Shown one piece after another: positions 9,681 through 16,974 of a stretch of DNA of 64,000 nt. The translations under genes were made by a program, and so were the position numbers. The stretch comes from a virus: the IMG/VR virus record IMGVR_UViG_3300011189_000001, positions 1 through 64,000 of that record. One strand, 5' to 3'. The notes beneath the pieces were generated by a model. It was not told where the DNA came from, did no database searches, and saw only the letters and a program-made list of their open reading frames with translations. Positions within the stretch are counted from its first letter, which is position 1. Each line of letters opens with the position of its first letter.

Positions 9681-10052
9681 TTAAAAGTTGACCGGGGTCT
9701 TGATACCTAGAAGGTCCGCAATCTTAGCTACCTGATTGCGCAACATGTTCGCATCGCTAGGCGGGCGTCCCAGCATATTGTTGAGCCTGTTGAACGCTTT
9801 CTCTTCGCCACCGTCCAACTGAAGCCGATCGGAAAAATGCTTAAAAATGTCTTTGAGCATATCCGCCGTCTGTTCATCCCCACCCTTACGAGCCTGTGAT
9901 CTGAGCTTCCCAAAAGCCCGGAGATCCACGATATCCCGCATCAGATTGAGTTTGGATGTTCGCTGTAGTTCGGCCAAAACCGGACGGATATGTGGGCGAA
10001 GTTCCGGGTTGGTGGACCCGAGGCGAATGAGTTGATCTTTAAGGTCTGCCAT
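9681..10052 (-). CDS. Class A leader protein, short helical
   Basis: 123 residues from an ATG preceded by GGAG (8 bases). It begins MADLKDQLIRLGSTNPELRP and continues HIRPVLAELQRTS, the best example of the class A leader. The body is helical and charged (for example FNRLNNMLGRPPSDANMLRN) without recognised domain, metal site or membrane segment. It lies just upstream of the actin-like gene. Function unknown. Confidence 0.75.
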   Translation of the reverse strand: MADLKDQLIRLGSTNPELRPHIRPVLAELQRTSKLNLMRDIVDLRAFGKLRSQARKGGDEQTADMLKDIFKHFSDRLQLDGGEEKAFNRLNNMLGRPPSDANMLRNQVAKIADLLGIKTPVNF

Positions 10053-10120
10053 CGGCGCAGCTCCGTATATGATTTAGGTACAGATAGGCGTCACAGTAAA
10101 CGGAGCATATAAGTAGATTC

Positions 10121-11554
10121 TCACCGCTTGCGATACAGAACCTTGACTGCTTCGGTAAGGTTCCGAGGGCTTTTCCGCAGGCCCGGCTGCCGAAGCAAAA
10201 CGTCGCGAGCCACTTCCATGAGGTTGCGGATTTCCCGGCCTTGGAGGTCAAATTCACCAATCAACGCTTGGGTATCCATCTGGCGGCCCGGCTGTTTCAG
10301 GAGGTCAACGAACTTGTCCGCCTCCCGTGCTTCCATCTCTAGGGCAACCGTGCGCAACCGGGCCATCTGAGCGTCGTCTAGGAAACGAAGCCGTGTGTTC
10401 AACGGGAGGCCGATATCCATCATGTCGAAAAGGAACAGGACCTTCGCATCCCGACCCGCCCAATTCACAAGGGTTTTACGGAAAGGCTTATTGCTTTCGA
10501 GCATCTCTTTGACCACATCGAGCAGGCCCAGATTCTTGAGCACTTTCAGGGTGGTCTTCGACTGGCTCATCTGTAAAATGTCATTGACGAGGATCTCGCT
10601 AATGGCATTTTGCGGGGCCTTCTTGAGCTTATCAGCGTTTCGACGAATAGCCTTGGCGACAGGTGGATCAATCTTGAAGCCGTACTTGACCAAGAACTTC
10701 ACCGCCCGCAACATCCGGGTGGGGTCATCCGAAAATGTCTTGTCCGGGTCGCTAGGACACTTCATAACGCCTTCTTGAAGGTCATCCACGCCACAACCCG
10801 TGAGGTCAATAATCTCTGCCTTATCCGGCCCGTGAGCAAGCTCTGAGAGCTGCCACAGCAACGTATTGAACGTGAACTCACGCCGTTTGATATCCTCTTC
10901 GATAGTCGAAGGCTCTACCATGTGTGGCTTGTATCCTTTCCCCTCGTCACCGCCGTAGGACTCTTTGCGGGCATTGGCGATTTCGATAACTTCGCCTTGG
11001 AGGTCCGCGCCGTCCACTACCCACGATTCATTGACGGACAGGATAGCTACGCCGTACTGATTCGTCTGGAGGCTGGTCTTAGCCGGAATCGCCCCCTGTA
11101 ACTTCTTGGCGAACCATGCCGAGTCCTTTCCCCCAAGCGCTACCGAATCTATCACGACGTCGATATCTTTGATGGGCCGGTCGATGATGAAATTGCGCAC
11201 AGCACCGCCTACTACATATACGTGTTCCCCAACCCCTAGCCGCTTGGCGACTTTGGATAGAAACCGCATCAGGGCGATCGACTGTTCATGTGCTTGTTCG
11301 GAAATCACGGTACGTCTCGAAGCTAAACGGGTCTGTTCCCGGTAAAAGAACGACCCATCACGGAACGTTAAATCACCCATGTTAACGAGGGATTCGATAA
11401 TATCCCCCATCAGGTCAGGTGCATCGGTCATAGCTTCTACCAAATCATCATATTGGTTGAAAGCCTGTTCCATAACATTCGATGCGGTACGATTACGTCC
11501 CGAGGCTAGAGATAGGAGGTAGCGTCGTGCGACCTTTTTAGATAGATCAATCAT
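10121..11554 (-). CDS. tRNA CCA-adding enzyme / poly(A) polymerase-type nucleotidyltransferase with class B leader
   Basis: 477 residues. Residues 1-25 form a class B leader (MIDLSKKVARRYLLSLASGR), followed by about 80 residues not found in bacterial CCA enzymes. The class II nucleotidyltransferase core then appears: VYVVGGAVRNFIIDR (112-126) with catalytic D130-x-D132, the base-selection region EDIKRREFTFNTLL (220-233), and the DDPTRMLRAVKFLVKYGF motif (276-293). The C-terminus is all-helical, as in the family. Known family members add CCA or A to tRNA 3' ends using CTP/ATP. Specificity (CCA, A or poly(A)) cannot be read here. A leader on such an enzyme is odd and suggests delivery with the virion (inference). 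It overlaps the upstream gene by 8 bases. Confidence 0.88.
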   Translation of the reverse strand: MIDLSKKVARRYLLSLASGRNRTASNVMEQAFNQYDDLVEAMTDAPDLMGDIIESLVNMGDLTFRDGSFFYREQTRLASRRTVISEQAHEQSIALMRFLSKVAKRLGVGEHVYVVGGAVRNFIIDRPIKDIDVVIDSVALGGKDSAWFAKKLQGAIPAKTSLQTNQYGVAILSVNESWVVDGADLQGEVIEIANARKESYGGDEGKGYKPHMVEPSTIEEDIKRREFTFNTLLWQLSELAHGPDKAEIIDLTGCGVDDLQEGVMKCPSDPDKTFSDDPTRMLRAVKFLVKYGFKIDPPVAKAIRRNADKLKKAPQNAISEILVNDILQMSQSKTTLKVLKNLGLLDVVKEMLESNKPFRKTLVNWAGRDAKVLFLFDMMDIGLPLNTRLRFLDDAQMARLRTVALEMEAREADKFVDLLKQPGRQMDTQALIGEFDLQGREIRNLMEVARDVLLRQPGLRKSPRNLTEAVKVLYRKR

Positions 11555-12245
11555 CGCTATCCTCCTGTTTCTTCTTACCTTTCTTAGACCCCCGGAGCGC
11601 TTTGAGTGCTTCGGCGGCTTTATTTAATTGGTCACTACCCTCTTTGGCTTCGGACTGAATTTCGACCGCCGAAGAGGTTTTGGCTTTTCCCGACCGAATT
11701 TTCGACGGGATGAACGTAGGAGTGTCATCCACAACACCACTATCCGAAGTCGGTACGGGCGCTGTGCCTGTGGAGGGTACACCTTCGATCTTGATGGGGC
11801 GTTCCATGTACTCGGAAAACTTTTCCATCATAAGCTGTTGCTGTTGCATGAGCTTTTCAAGATTGCCCCGCAGCTTTGCGTTCTCTTCGAGGGTTTGCTC
11901 AAGCATCTTTTCCGACTTGGAGTCGGACTTTTTATCGTCAGTGGCGGAAACCTTCTTGGTAGTAGTGGAAGGCGGAGGTGCAGGTGCGGGTGTCGTGTGT
12001 TTTTGGACGGGCTTCGACCGAGGTTTAGACTTTTTAGGTACAGGCGAAGCCGTATTAAGGTCATGCCCGCTGATTACCTTCTTCTTGACTACCAAACCCT
12101 GTTGGAGGGCATGGTTAAGATCACGGCTCCAGTTGGCACGCTCGTAGTTGAGGACCTCTTCCTTCTGGTACGCCACATCCAACCCCAAATCTTGGATTGT
12201 ATGTCCCCCGAGGACGCGCCCTTCTATGACGAGAAACTTTTCCAC
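11547..12245 (-). CDS. Unknown protein with Pro/Lys-rich linker and coiled coil
   Basis: 232 residues from a GTG at 12245 with AGAGG upstream. An N-terminal globular segment (about 1-55, FLVIEGRVLGGHTIQDLG) is followed by a low-complexity Pro/Thr/Lys linker (about 65-105). A Glu/Leu-rich coiled coil follows (about 106-150, MLEQTLEENAKLRGNLEKLM), then a Ser/Thr-rich tail ending in a highly basic KKGKKKQEDSDD segment. Organised like a structural or adaptor protein. It lies between a gp10-like tail-completion protein and the CCA-adding enzyme. Function unknown. Confidence 0.7.
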   Translation of the reverse strand: MEKFLVIEGRVLGGHTIQDLGLDVAYQKEEVLNYERANWSRDLNHALQQGLVVKKKVISGHDLNTASPVPKKSKPRSKPVQKHTTPAPAPPPSTTTKKVSATDDKKSDSKSEKMLEQTLEENAKLRGNLEKLMQQQQLMMEKFSEYMERPIKIEGVPSTGTAPVPTSDSGVVDDTPTFIPSKIRSGKAKTSSAVEIQSEAKEGSDQLNKAAEALKALRGSKKGKKKQEDSDD

Positions 12246-12257
12246 TCAACACCTCTG

Positions 12258-12764
12258 TTACTTGCCTTGCAACCGGCTCTTGATGCGATCTTTAATGCTC
12301 TGGGCAATACGTTCCTTGACCTTTTCACGGGCCTTTTCTACGCCCCGCTCAATGAAATTCTTTCCCTTGATTCCGGGGTGCTGCCATTTGCCCTCTTGCA
12401 TGGATTTCGGTGTGGCACTACGGAAAATCACGTCGCCCTCATCCGTGAGGATAGGGATCGGCTTATCCGATTTCGACAAATAAGTCATCTGGTGCGCTTT
12501 GACCCCTTTGTCGAGATACTTTGCAGCCGGGTGGTCGGACTCCAGTACCAAGGTACTTTTGCCTTCGACCCGATAACTGAACGAATCCAGAAGATCCTTG
12601 GGCTGCCCTTTGAAAGACGTGCGCCGGATCTCTTTCTGGACCGCTTTGATCGCCTCCTTGCCCGTCTCTTCAAGCAAATCGGAACGGTCCTCATCGTCTT
12701 TGAGGGGTGTCCCTTTGACGAGGGGTTTACCGTATACGCCTCTGAGTCTGTATTTACCGGCCAT
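12258..12764 (-). CDS. HK97 gp10-like tail completion / neck protein
   Basis: 168 residues. The C-terminal half has the pattern seen in HK97 gp10 and related tail completion proteins: an AAKYLDKGVKAHQM segment, then WQHPGIKGKNFIERGVEKARE, followed by a long amphipathic helix. The N-terminal part has the expected helix (EEAIKAVQKEIRR-like) with a beta-hairpin. Members of this family cap the tail or join it to the head. Position among neck genes (12754-17864) agrees. The start overlaps the preceding gene by 11 bases, implying translational coupling. Confidence 0.75.
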   Translation of the reverse strand: MAGKYRLRGVYGKPLVKGTPLKDDEDRSDLLEETGKEAIKAVQKEIRRTSFKGQPKDLLDSFSYRVEGKSTLVLESDHPAAKYLDKGVKAHQMTYLSKSDKPIPILTDEGDVIFRSATPKSMQEGKWQHPGIKGKNFIERGVEKAREKVKERIAQSIKDRIKSRLQGK

Positions 12765-12990
12765 AGGTCTTTAAGATGGCTTTAGACGCCCAACGGTTAC
12801 GGGCAGCGGTACGCTCCCGAACCGTGCCCACACATTTCGCATGGGCCTCCTGCTGGTTGATGAAAATGCGATACAATGGTCCCTTAACTTTGGAACTCAC
12901 CCGAACCTTTAGCCGCACACCGTCTTCGGCAGCAACACGTTCGAGCCGTTCACTGCCCAGAAGTTTTGAGTTGTGATCTCGCAATGTCAT
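12754..12990 (-). CDS. Small basic protein of the neck cluster
   Basis: 78 residues, basic. It begins MTLRDHNSKLLGSERLERVA, with a central beta-like stretch VRLKVRVSSKVKGPLYRIF, and ends RWASKAILKTYGR. No recognised domain. It overlaps both neighbours (about 41 bases with the upstream P-loop-like gene and 11 with the gp10-like gene), so it belongs to the same translationally coupled run. Coding status is supported by the overlap pattern rather than homology. Confidence 0.6.
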   Translation of the reverse strand: MTLRDHNSKLLGSERLERVAAEDGVRLKVRVSSKVKGPLYRIFINQQEAHAKCVGTVRERTAARNRWASKAILKTYGR

Positions 12991-13543
12991 AGTCCACGCA
13001 TTTGAGTGACGACAGTAGTTCAGCGTTCGCTTCGATCTCTATATCAACGGGATGTACCCATTTTTCGGTATCCAACCCGTCGCTCATAACCGAAATGATC
13101 TTAGTGCCATGTGCGGTATAAGGTGAAATCGTCTGTAACAGTTGGCCCATGCTATCCGCAAATTGACGGAAACCTAGATCTAAAAAAATCACATCCGGTG
13201 CTAGCCGCCCACGTAAAAAACCAAGTGACGACACAGTGAGATAAGTCCCACCACCGTTAGGGTAATTGCGCTGAAACTCATCCAACATACTACGGTTTCC
13301 CGCAATTACGGCATGGTCCAAATCAGGTCGTATGTCCCGAAGGAACCTGACGATTGAAGTGGTGTGCCCGCGCTGTCTTCCAAACGAAACATGGAGTACA
13401 TTTTCGTATTCGTAAATGACTCGTTGATCCGTATGGATATTGCTACCCTGTAAATATGCCGAATACGCGGCAATCATTATGTCGGTGGCGTAAGTGCCCG
13501 GAATCCAAGAGGCACGGCCCACCAATCCTCGTTGGATGATCAC
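12950..13543 (-). CDS. P-loop-like protein of the head-tail region
   Basis: 197 residues from a GTG at 13543 that overlaps the stop of the upstream gene (GTGA). A strand-loop HVSFGRQRGHTTS (residues 51-63) has the layout of a Walker A motif, with His in place of the invariant Lys, and DVIFLDLGF (117-125) resembles a Walker B strand. The order, spacing and a middle strand AVIAGN suggest a RecA/terminase-like ATPase fold. Whether it binds nucleotide is doubtful because of the Lys-to-His change. The neighbours are neck and tail-completion proteins, so a role in head-tail joining is possible (inference). Confidence 0.65.
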   Translation of the reverse strand: MIIQRGLVGRASWIPGTYATDIMIAAYSAYLQGSNIHTDQRVIYEYENVLHVSFGRQRGHTTSIVRFLRDIRPDLDHAVIAGNRSMLDEFQRNYPNGGGTYLTVSSLGFLRGRLAPDVIFLDLGFRQFADSMGQLLQTISPYTAHGTKIISVMSDGLDTEKWVHPVDIEIEANAELLSSLKCVDYDIARSQLKTSGQ

Positions 13544-13821
13544 TTTATCATATCCATATCATCGGCTGTTTCCAGAACATTCCTACGGAGGTAAGGATAC
13601 ACGTCCGTATCATCCATGTCGAGATCAAGGCCCGCTTCGTCAAGGGCCTTTTTGAGATTCTCTTTGGCTTTCGTGAAAAACTCTTTAGGGGCATCGTCAA
13701 TGCCGAGTTCTTCGCCAAGGATTTCACCCATCATCTTTTCAACGTCACCGGACGCCTTGTAAGACAAGCGGCGGCCAAAGGCACGAAACGCTACGAGTTT
13801 TGCTAGCTTCAAATTTGTCAT
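13540..13821 (-). CDS. Small class B leader protein, acidic body
   Basis: 93 residues, ATG preceded by GGAG. The N-terminus MTNLKLAKLVAFRAFGRRLS is a divergent class B leader, directly followed by YKASGD, a possible processing site of the [KR]xA[SA] type seen after other leaders. The body is acidic and helical (KALDEAGLDLDMDDTDVYPY). No known domain. It lies between the 440-residue virion protein and the P-loop-like protein. Confidence 0.65.
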   Translation of the reverse strand: MTNLKLAKLVAFRAFGRRLSYKASGDVEKMMGEILGEELGIDDAPKEFFTKAKENLKKALDEAGLDLDMDDTDVYPYLRRNVLETADDMDMIK

Positions 13822-13851
13822 CTGTTACTCCGTTGCAGCATAAAGCTACGA

Positions 13852-15177
13852 TCAATAGTTGATGTTTTCCCATACCGGGGTACGACCACGTTCTTCAATC
13901 CCGTCCGGGGCACCCTCTTTATCTGTGATCTGAGGGTAGCGTAATTCATCGGGATCATCATCCCAATCCGCAGTACGGGTTTCCGGGAAAGCCAATGAAT
14001 CAGTTCCTAGAATGGGCACCTTACTTCGGATATCCTGACTGTCGAAAAGCGCCACATTGAAATGCTGCTGTAAAATGTTCCCACGGTTGTTCGGCATACG
14101 AACCGGACCCAGAGAATACCGATCGCCGTTCAGCTTGACGATAAAATCACGTTGCGAAAGCAACGGGTGAGGTCCCGTCCAAGCATCGTAGACCATCTCG
14201 TAGGCGCGACCTTTATCGCTCTGGCGAATCGTCCGTTCGGCGTCCGCAGGTGCAAGCAAGATATCATAAGGGCCTTCGTAACCGCCCTTGATTCCCGTGC
14301 CGAAACATGTCGTACACTGGTTGTACGGCTGAGGATCATCAAACTGCCTGAAACACGTACACTGGACGCCCCGGTACTTGTGGATAAAGGCTTTGACCCG
14401 TTCACCACCTTGGTCAAGGATCCAGCGGTTACGTCTGATCGCTTCCCGCCAGATGTAATCAAGGTTTTCCATCTGGTGGATATGCTTGGCTTCGGCCCAA
14501 TCCAATGGGGTCTCTTTAAGCTCCCCATCCCACTGGTCGTAACCAACAGTCGTGATCCGGTAAAAGGTGCGCTTGTATAGATCGGACTCAAGCAAATTCG
14601 TGTTATACTCGTAGGAACACAACACCACAGAATCCGCGTGTGGTAAGATGGGGTCCATCTGTTCATTGGTTGCAGGGTCATACCGGTAAGACGTCTGCAA
14701 CACGACTTCGCCGGTCTCACCGTACACACGGGCGGCCTTTACCTCTTGCCCGTCGATGAAAATGGTCACATCTTCCAGACTGTTGGCAATCGTTTTCGGG
14801 TCGTTGATCTTGACGATCGGGTAGTTCTGGACCTTGAAAATCCATTGCCCGGCTTCATCATTGCGAGACACGAAACGGCTGGACACATCTTCAAGGTTAA
14901 CCGAAGCCGTCGAAGTGATATCTTGGTAATACGTCGCACCGATCGGGTTCGTGTTCAGGCGATGATAAGGACCAAACTCCGAATCGAACGAGCGATACAC
15001 GTTCACACCGAGGATATCGAAACTACTATTATTCGGCACTAGGGCCGGGTCGTCCCAATACAAATCCACCGCATTGCGCGTCGTGGCAAACGACCACTGC
15101 GCATTTGCGTTCAGAGGCGGCAAGGGGTGCGTCGGGTTTTGCCGCTCTTTGGTTGTGGTTTTGCGGTCGCGAGCCAT
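13852..15177 (-). CDS. Virion protein with Fn3-like N-terminus and Cys-rich zinc site
   Basis: 441 residues from ATG 15177 (a GTG three codons earlier is possible). Residues about 25-85 look like a fibronectin III-type domain (VDLYWDDPALVPNN then LGVNVYRSFDSEFGPYHRL). Next comes a module starting VQNYPIVKIND with DVTIFIDGQEV and GEVVLQTSY, the same type as the sheath insertions. A Cys cluster CTCF...CTTCFGTG follows, probably zinc-binding. The C-terminal beta-rich part begins YDILLAPADAERTIRQSDKG. Gene position between neck genes and size suggest a neck, whisker or tail-terminator structural protein. No exact family is assigned. Confidence 0.75.
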   Translation of the reverse strand: MARDRKTTTKERQNPTHPLPPLNANAQWSFATTRNAVDLYWDDPALVPNNSSFDILGVNVYRSFDSEFGPYHRLNTNPIGATYYQDITSTASVNLEDVSSRFVSRNDEAGQWIFKVQNYPIVKINDPKTIANSLEDVTIFIDGQEVKAARVYGETGEVVLQTSYRYDPATNEQMDPILPHADSVVLCSYEYNTNLLESDLYKRTFYRITTVGYDQWDGELKETPLDWAEAKHIHQMENLDYIWREAIRRNRWILDQGGERVKAFIHKYRGVQCTCFRQFDDPQPYNQCTTCFGTGIKGGYEGPYDILLAPADAERTIRQSDKGRAYEMVYDAWTGPHPLLSQRDFIVKLNGDRYSLGPVRMPNNRGNILQQHFNVALFDSQDIRSKVPILGTDSLAFPETRTADWDDDPDELRYPQITDKEGAPDGIEERGRTPVWENINY

Positions 15178-15196
15178 AAAGATCACATGAAACGGT

Positions 15197-15505
15197 TCAC
15201 TTGTTCGAGCAAATCAAGCACCCTTCCCAGATCATTGGCGTTGCCCCAATCGGGGTCACGGCCATTTTTCTGGTCGTAGCGGTGTAGGCTTTTTTCCAGT
15301 CCGCAGGCAACCGGCCTCGCCAAAAACGTTCTTTTTTGGCATGTACATTGTCAGAAGCACCGATTATCCCACCACCCACTTTTTGATCAACAACCGCATA
15401 AAGGGTAGAGCTTGCCAATCTAATTAGAGCAAGGATAGGACGGATATGTGGACGGAGGTCTTTCCGGGAGGCCCCCAATTTTATCAAGCGACTTTCGAGA
15501 TCCAT
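15197..15505 (-). CDS. Class A leader protein, small basic body
   Basis: 102 residues from ATG 15505, chosen over a TTG four codons upstream because GGAG sits six bases before this ATG and the leader then starts at residue 1: MDLESRLIKLGASRKDLRPH, then IRPILALIRLASS. The body is basic and Gly-rich (VGGGIIGASDNVHAKKERFW) and ends CLICSNK. No domain recognised. A strong hairpin terminator lies just upstream (15521-15558), so this gene may start a new transcript or depend on read-through. Confidence 0.7.
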   Translation of the reverse strand: MDLESRLIKLGASRKDLRPHIRPILALIRLASSTLYAVVDQKVGGGIIGASDNVHAKKERFWRGRLPADWKKAYTATTRKMAVTPIGATPMIWEGCLICSNK

Positions 15506-15520
15506 CGGGAACTCCAAGAA

Positions 15521-15558
15521 ATAAAACGAGGTACGGCATTGTGTCTACCGTACCTCGT
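15521..15558 (-). terminator. Rho-independent terminator (minus strand)
   Basis: Perfect 11-bp inverted repeat (ACGAGGTACGG / CCGTACCTCGT on the minus strand; arms 15548-15558 and 15526-15536) with an 11-base loop, followed on the minus strand by TTTATTTC. It lies 25 bases after the stop of the gene at 15583-15960 and before the class A leader gene at 15197-15505. Confidence 0.8.
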
Positions 15559-15582
15559 ATATAAGCGAATAACCGATGGAAC

Positions 15583-15960
15583 TTAGAGGAGGGCCTCCTT
15601 CAAGTCGCCCACGACACGCTCCATAAAGACATTGGCTTCTTCATTATCCGCACGCATCCAACCGAGGATAACAGCACCTAGCTCGATCACAAGACCTTTC
15701 GGCAACCGGCCAATAAGGTGATCTTGCATATCCTCCTCATCGGGCCATTCATATCGAAAGACCCGGTGGTCGGATTTCTCTTCCATGAGAATCAGGCGGC
15801 TTCGAACGAGATCATCCATGAACTCGAAGGTGTTCATAAACTGATTGTACCGCTGACGAAACCTCTTCTGTTCATATTTGGGAAGCGGCAGGTAAAAGAA
15901 AGCAAACTCTGGATAGGAGGGTGAACGATACTGATACAACGCATTAGTCTTGGCCCACAT
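15583..15960 (-). CDS. Unknown protein of the neck/accessory cluster
   Basis: 125 residues from ATG 15960, preceded by GAGAGG; an upstream GTG at 16008 would add 16 residues but has weaker support. It begins MWAKTNALYQYRSPSYPEFA and has a charged helical middle (YEQKRFRQRYNQFMNTFEF) and a hydrophobic segment GLVIELGAVILGWMRA that is too polar at its edges to be a clear membrane span. No family recognised. Transcription probably ends at the terminator just downstream. Confidence 0.6.
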   Translation of the reverse strand: MWAKTNALYQYRSPSYPEFAFFYLPLPKYEQKRFRQRYNQFMNTFEFMDDLVRSRLILMEEKSDHRVFRYEWPDEEDMQDHLIGRLPKGLVIELGAVILGWMRADNEEANVFMERVVGDLKEALL

Positions 15961-16052
15961 AAGCCCCTCTCGGCGAAGTGTTGGAAATGAAACACTCAAC
16001 TCCACCAAACACAGAACATAAGTGGATTTTCAATGGAAAGTCGGACCGCGTG

Positions 16053-16496
16053 TCAAGCACCACTCTGGTAAAAGTGGAAATAGACGGGCAACTCTTTAAG
16101 CCCTGCCTTTTCAGCGGCAACGACGCGGTGGTTTCCCTCCCCGATCTTAGCCTTGCCGTCCTTACCCACAATCACCTGAATGGCCGTGTTGAAGCCTTCG
16201 CTCTGGATGGAATCAACAAGCTCATCAACCACGGGGCGTTTGTACTCACGGTACTTTAGGAGTTCCCGAATAGGGATAGTGCCGTGGGCGTACATGCTGT
16301 TTGACTTACCCCCGGCCCGGAACGTTATTTTGTCCGGGTCGTAAAGTTTCTGTCCGTCCTCAGACCACCGATCAAGGACGTCCTTAATCGACATGCCCCT
16401 CTTGAAATCGTAATACGTCTTTTTGCGTTCTGGAGGCCATGAAGCCGCCATATAGAGGCGGGCCACCCGTCGAGCTAGTTTTGAATTATGCGACAT
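16053..16496 (-). CDS. ParB/sulfiredoxin-like domain protein with class B leader
   Basis: 147 residues, ATG with AAGGAG upstream. Residues 1-18 are a class B leader, MSHNSKLARRVARLYMAA. The C-terminal half is a ParB/Srx-type domain: a strand-helix GTIPIRELLKYREYKRP, then DELVDSIQSEGFNTAIQVIV, then the signature IGEGNHRVVAAEKAG (GxGxHR). In this superfamily the fold binds or hydrolyses nucleotides (CTP in ParB, ATP in Srx); phage members are often standalone. There is no HTH for DNA binding, so this is not a partition protein proper. The leader suggests packaging (inference). Confidence 0.78.
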   Translation of the reverse strand: MSHNSKLARRVARLYMAASWPPERKKTYYDFKRGMSIKDVLDRWSEDGQKLYDPDKITFRAGGKSNSMYAHGTIPIRELLKYREYKRPVVDELVDSIQSEGFNTAIQVIVGKDGKAKIGEGNHRVVAAEKAGLKELPVYFHFYQSGA

Positions 16497-16506
16497 CAGG
16501 GTCTCC

Positions 16507-16974
16507 TTACTTGTACTGAACGACCGAACCTTCCGGCACCTTTTCTGGGGTCCGAAGTAACATCTTCACCCCTTTGAATATGTGCAGGACTTTGGGCCTG
16601 ACAAGGCGTACATCGGATTTCCAGATTACCTCTTCCGGGTATCCGATATCAGGCACATCCGGGGTTTGAAACACGATTGCAACCTTGTCCCCACCTTTGA
16701 GGTGCGTGACCTGTACGCCGGAGCTATAGTGACCCCACACGGTAGATACCGCCTGTACGCCCGCAAGTCCAAACTTTTTGTACGGAGGATCAGCCAAGAG
16801 CTTACCCGAATCAAGTATCTCTTGCGCCCGGTCTGCATAGGTGAAATGCACGAACTCATCGTCCCGTACATTCATCCGGTAAATGGGGCCACCGTAAAAG
16901 GATTCTTCGCCGGTGTCCTTTAACTTTTCCGCCAAGAAAACCCGTGCGACGTGGTTGGCAATTCGTTCTGACAT
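16507..16974 (-). CDS. Possible ADP-ribosyltransferase-like protein with class B leader
   Basis: 155 residues. The N-terminus MSERIANHVARVFLAEKLKD is a class B leader. Residues 41-60 read FVHFTYADRAQEILDSGKLL, matching the opening strand-helix seen in several ADP-ribosyltransferase-like folds (DarT, Tpt1-like, where an H-x-T contacts NAD). The conserved H43 and T45 are present. The rest is beta-rich (VAIVFQTPDVPDIGY, RLVRPKVLHIFKG), compatible with that fold, but no catalytic Glu can be fixed by eye. T4 packages ADP-ribosyltransferases (Alt), so a tagged member would fit. The assignment is tentative. Confidence 0.5.
   Translation of the reverse strand: MSERIANHVARVFLAEKLKDTGEESFYGGPIYRMNVRDDEFVHFTYADRAQEILDSGKLLADPPYKKFGLAGVQAVSTVWGHYSSGVQVTHLKGGDKVAIVFQTPDVPDIGYPEEVIWKSDVRLVRPKVLHIFKGVKMLLRTPEKVPEGSVVQYK

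Noticed and set aside
11628-12785. Long plus-strand open frame of 385 codons
   Set aside because: It lies opposite three minus-strand genes with good binding sites and recognisable content; its product has no domain and is an antisense artefact of codon use.
16009-16052. Minus-strand TTGACA as a promoter -35
   Set aside because: A perfect hexamer occurs but no acceptable -10 lies 16-18 bases downstream.
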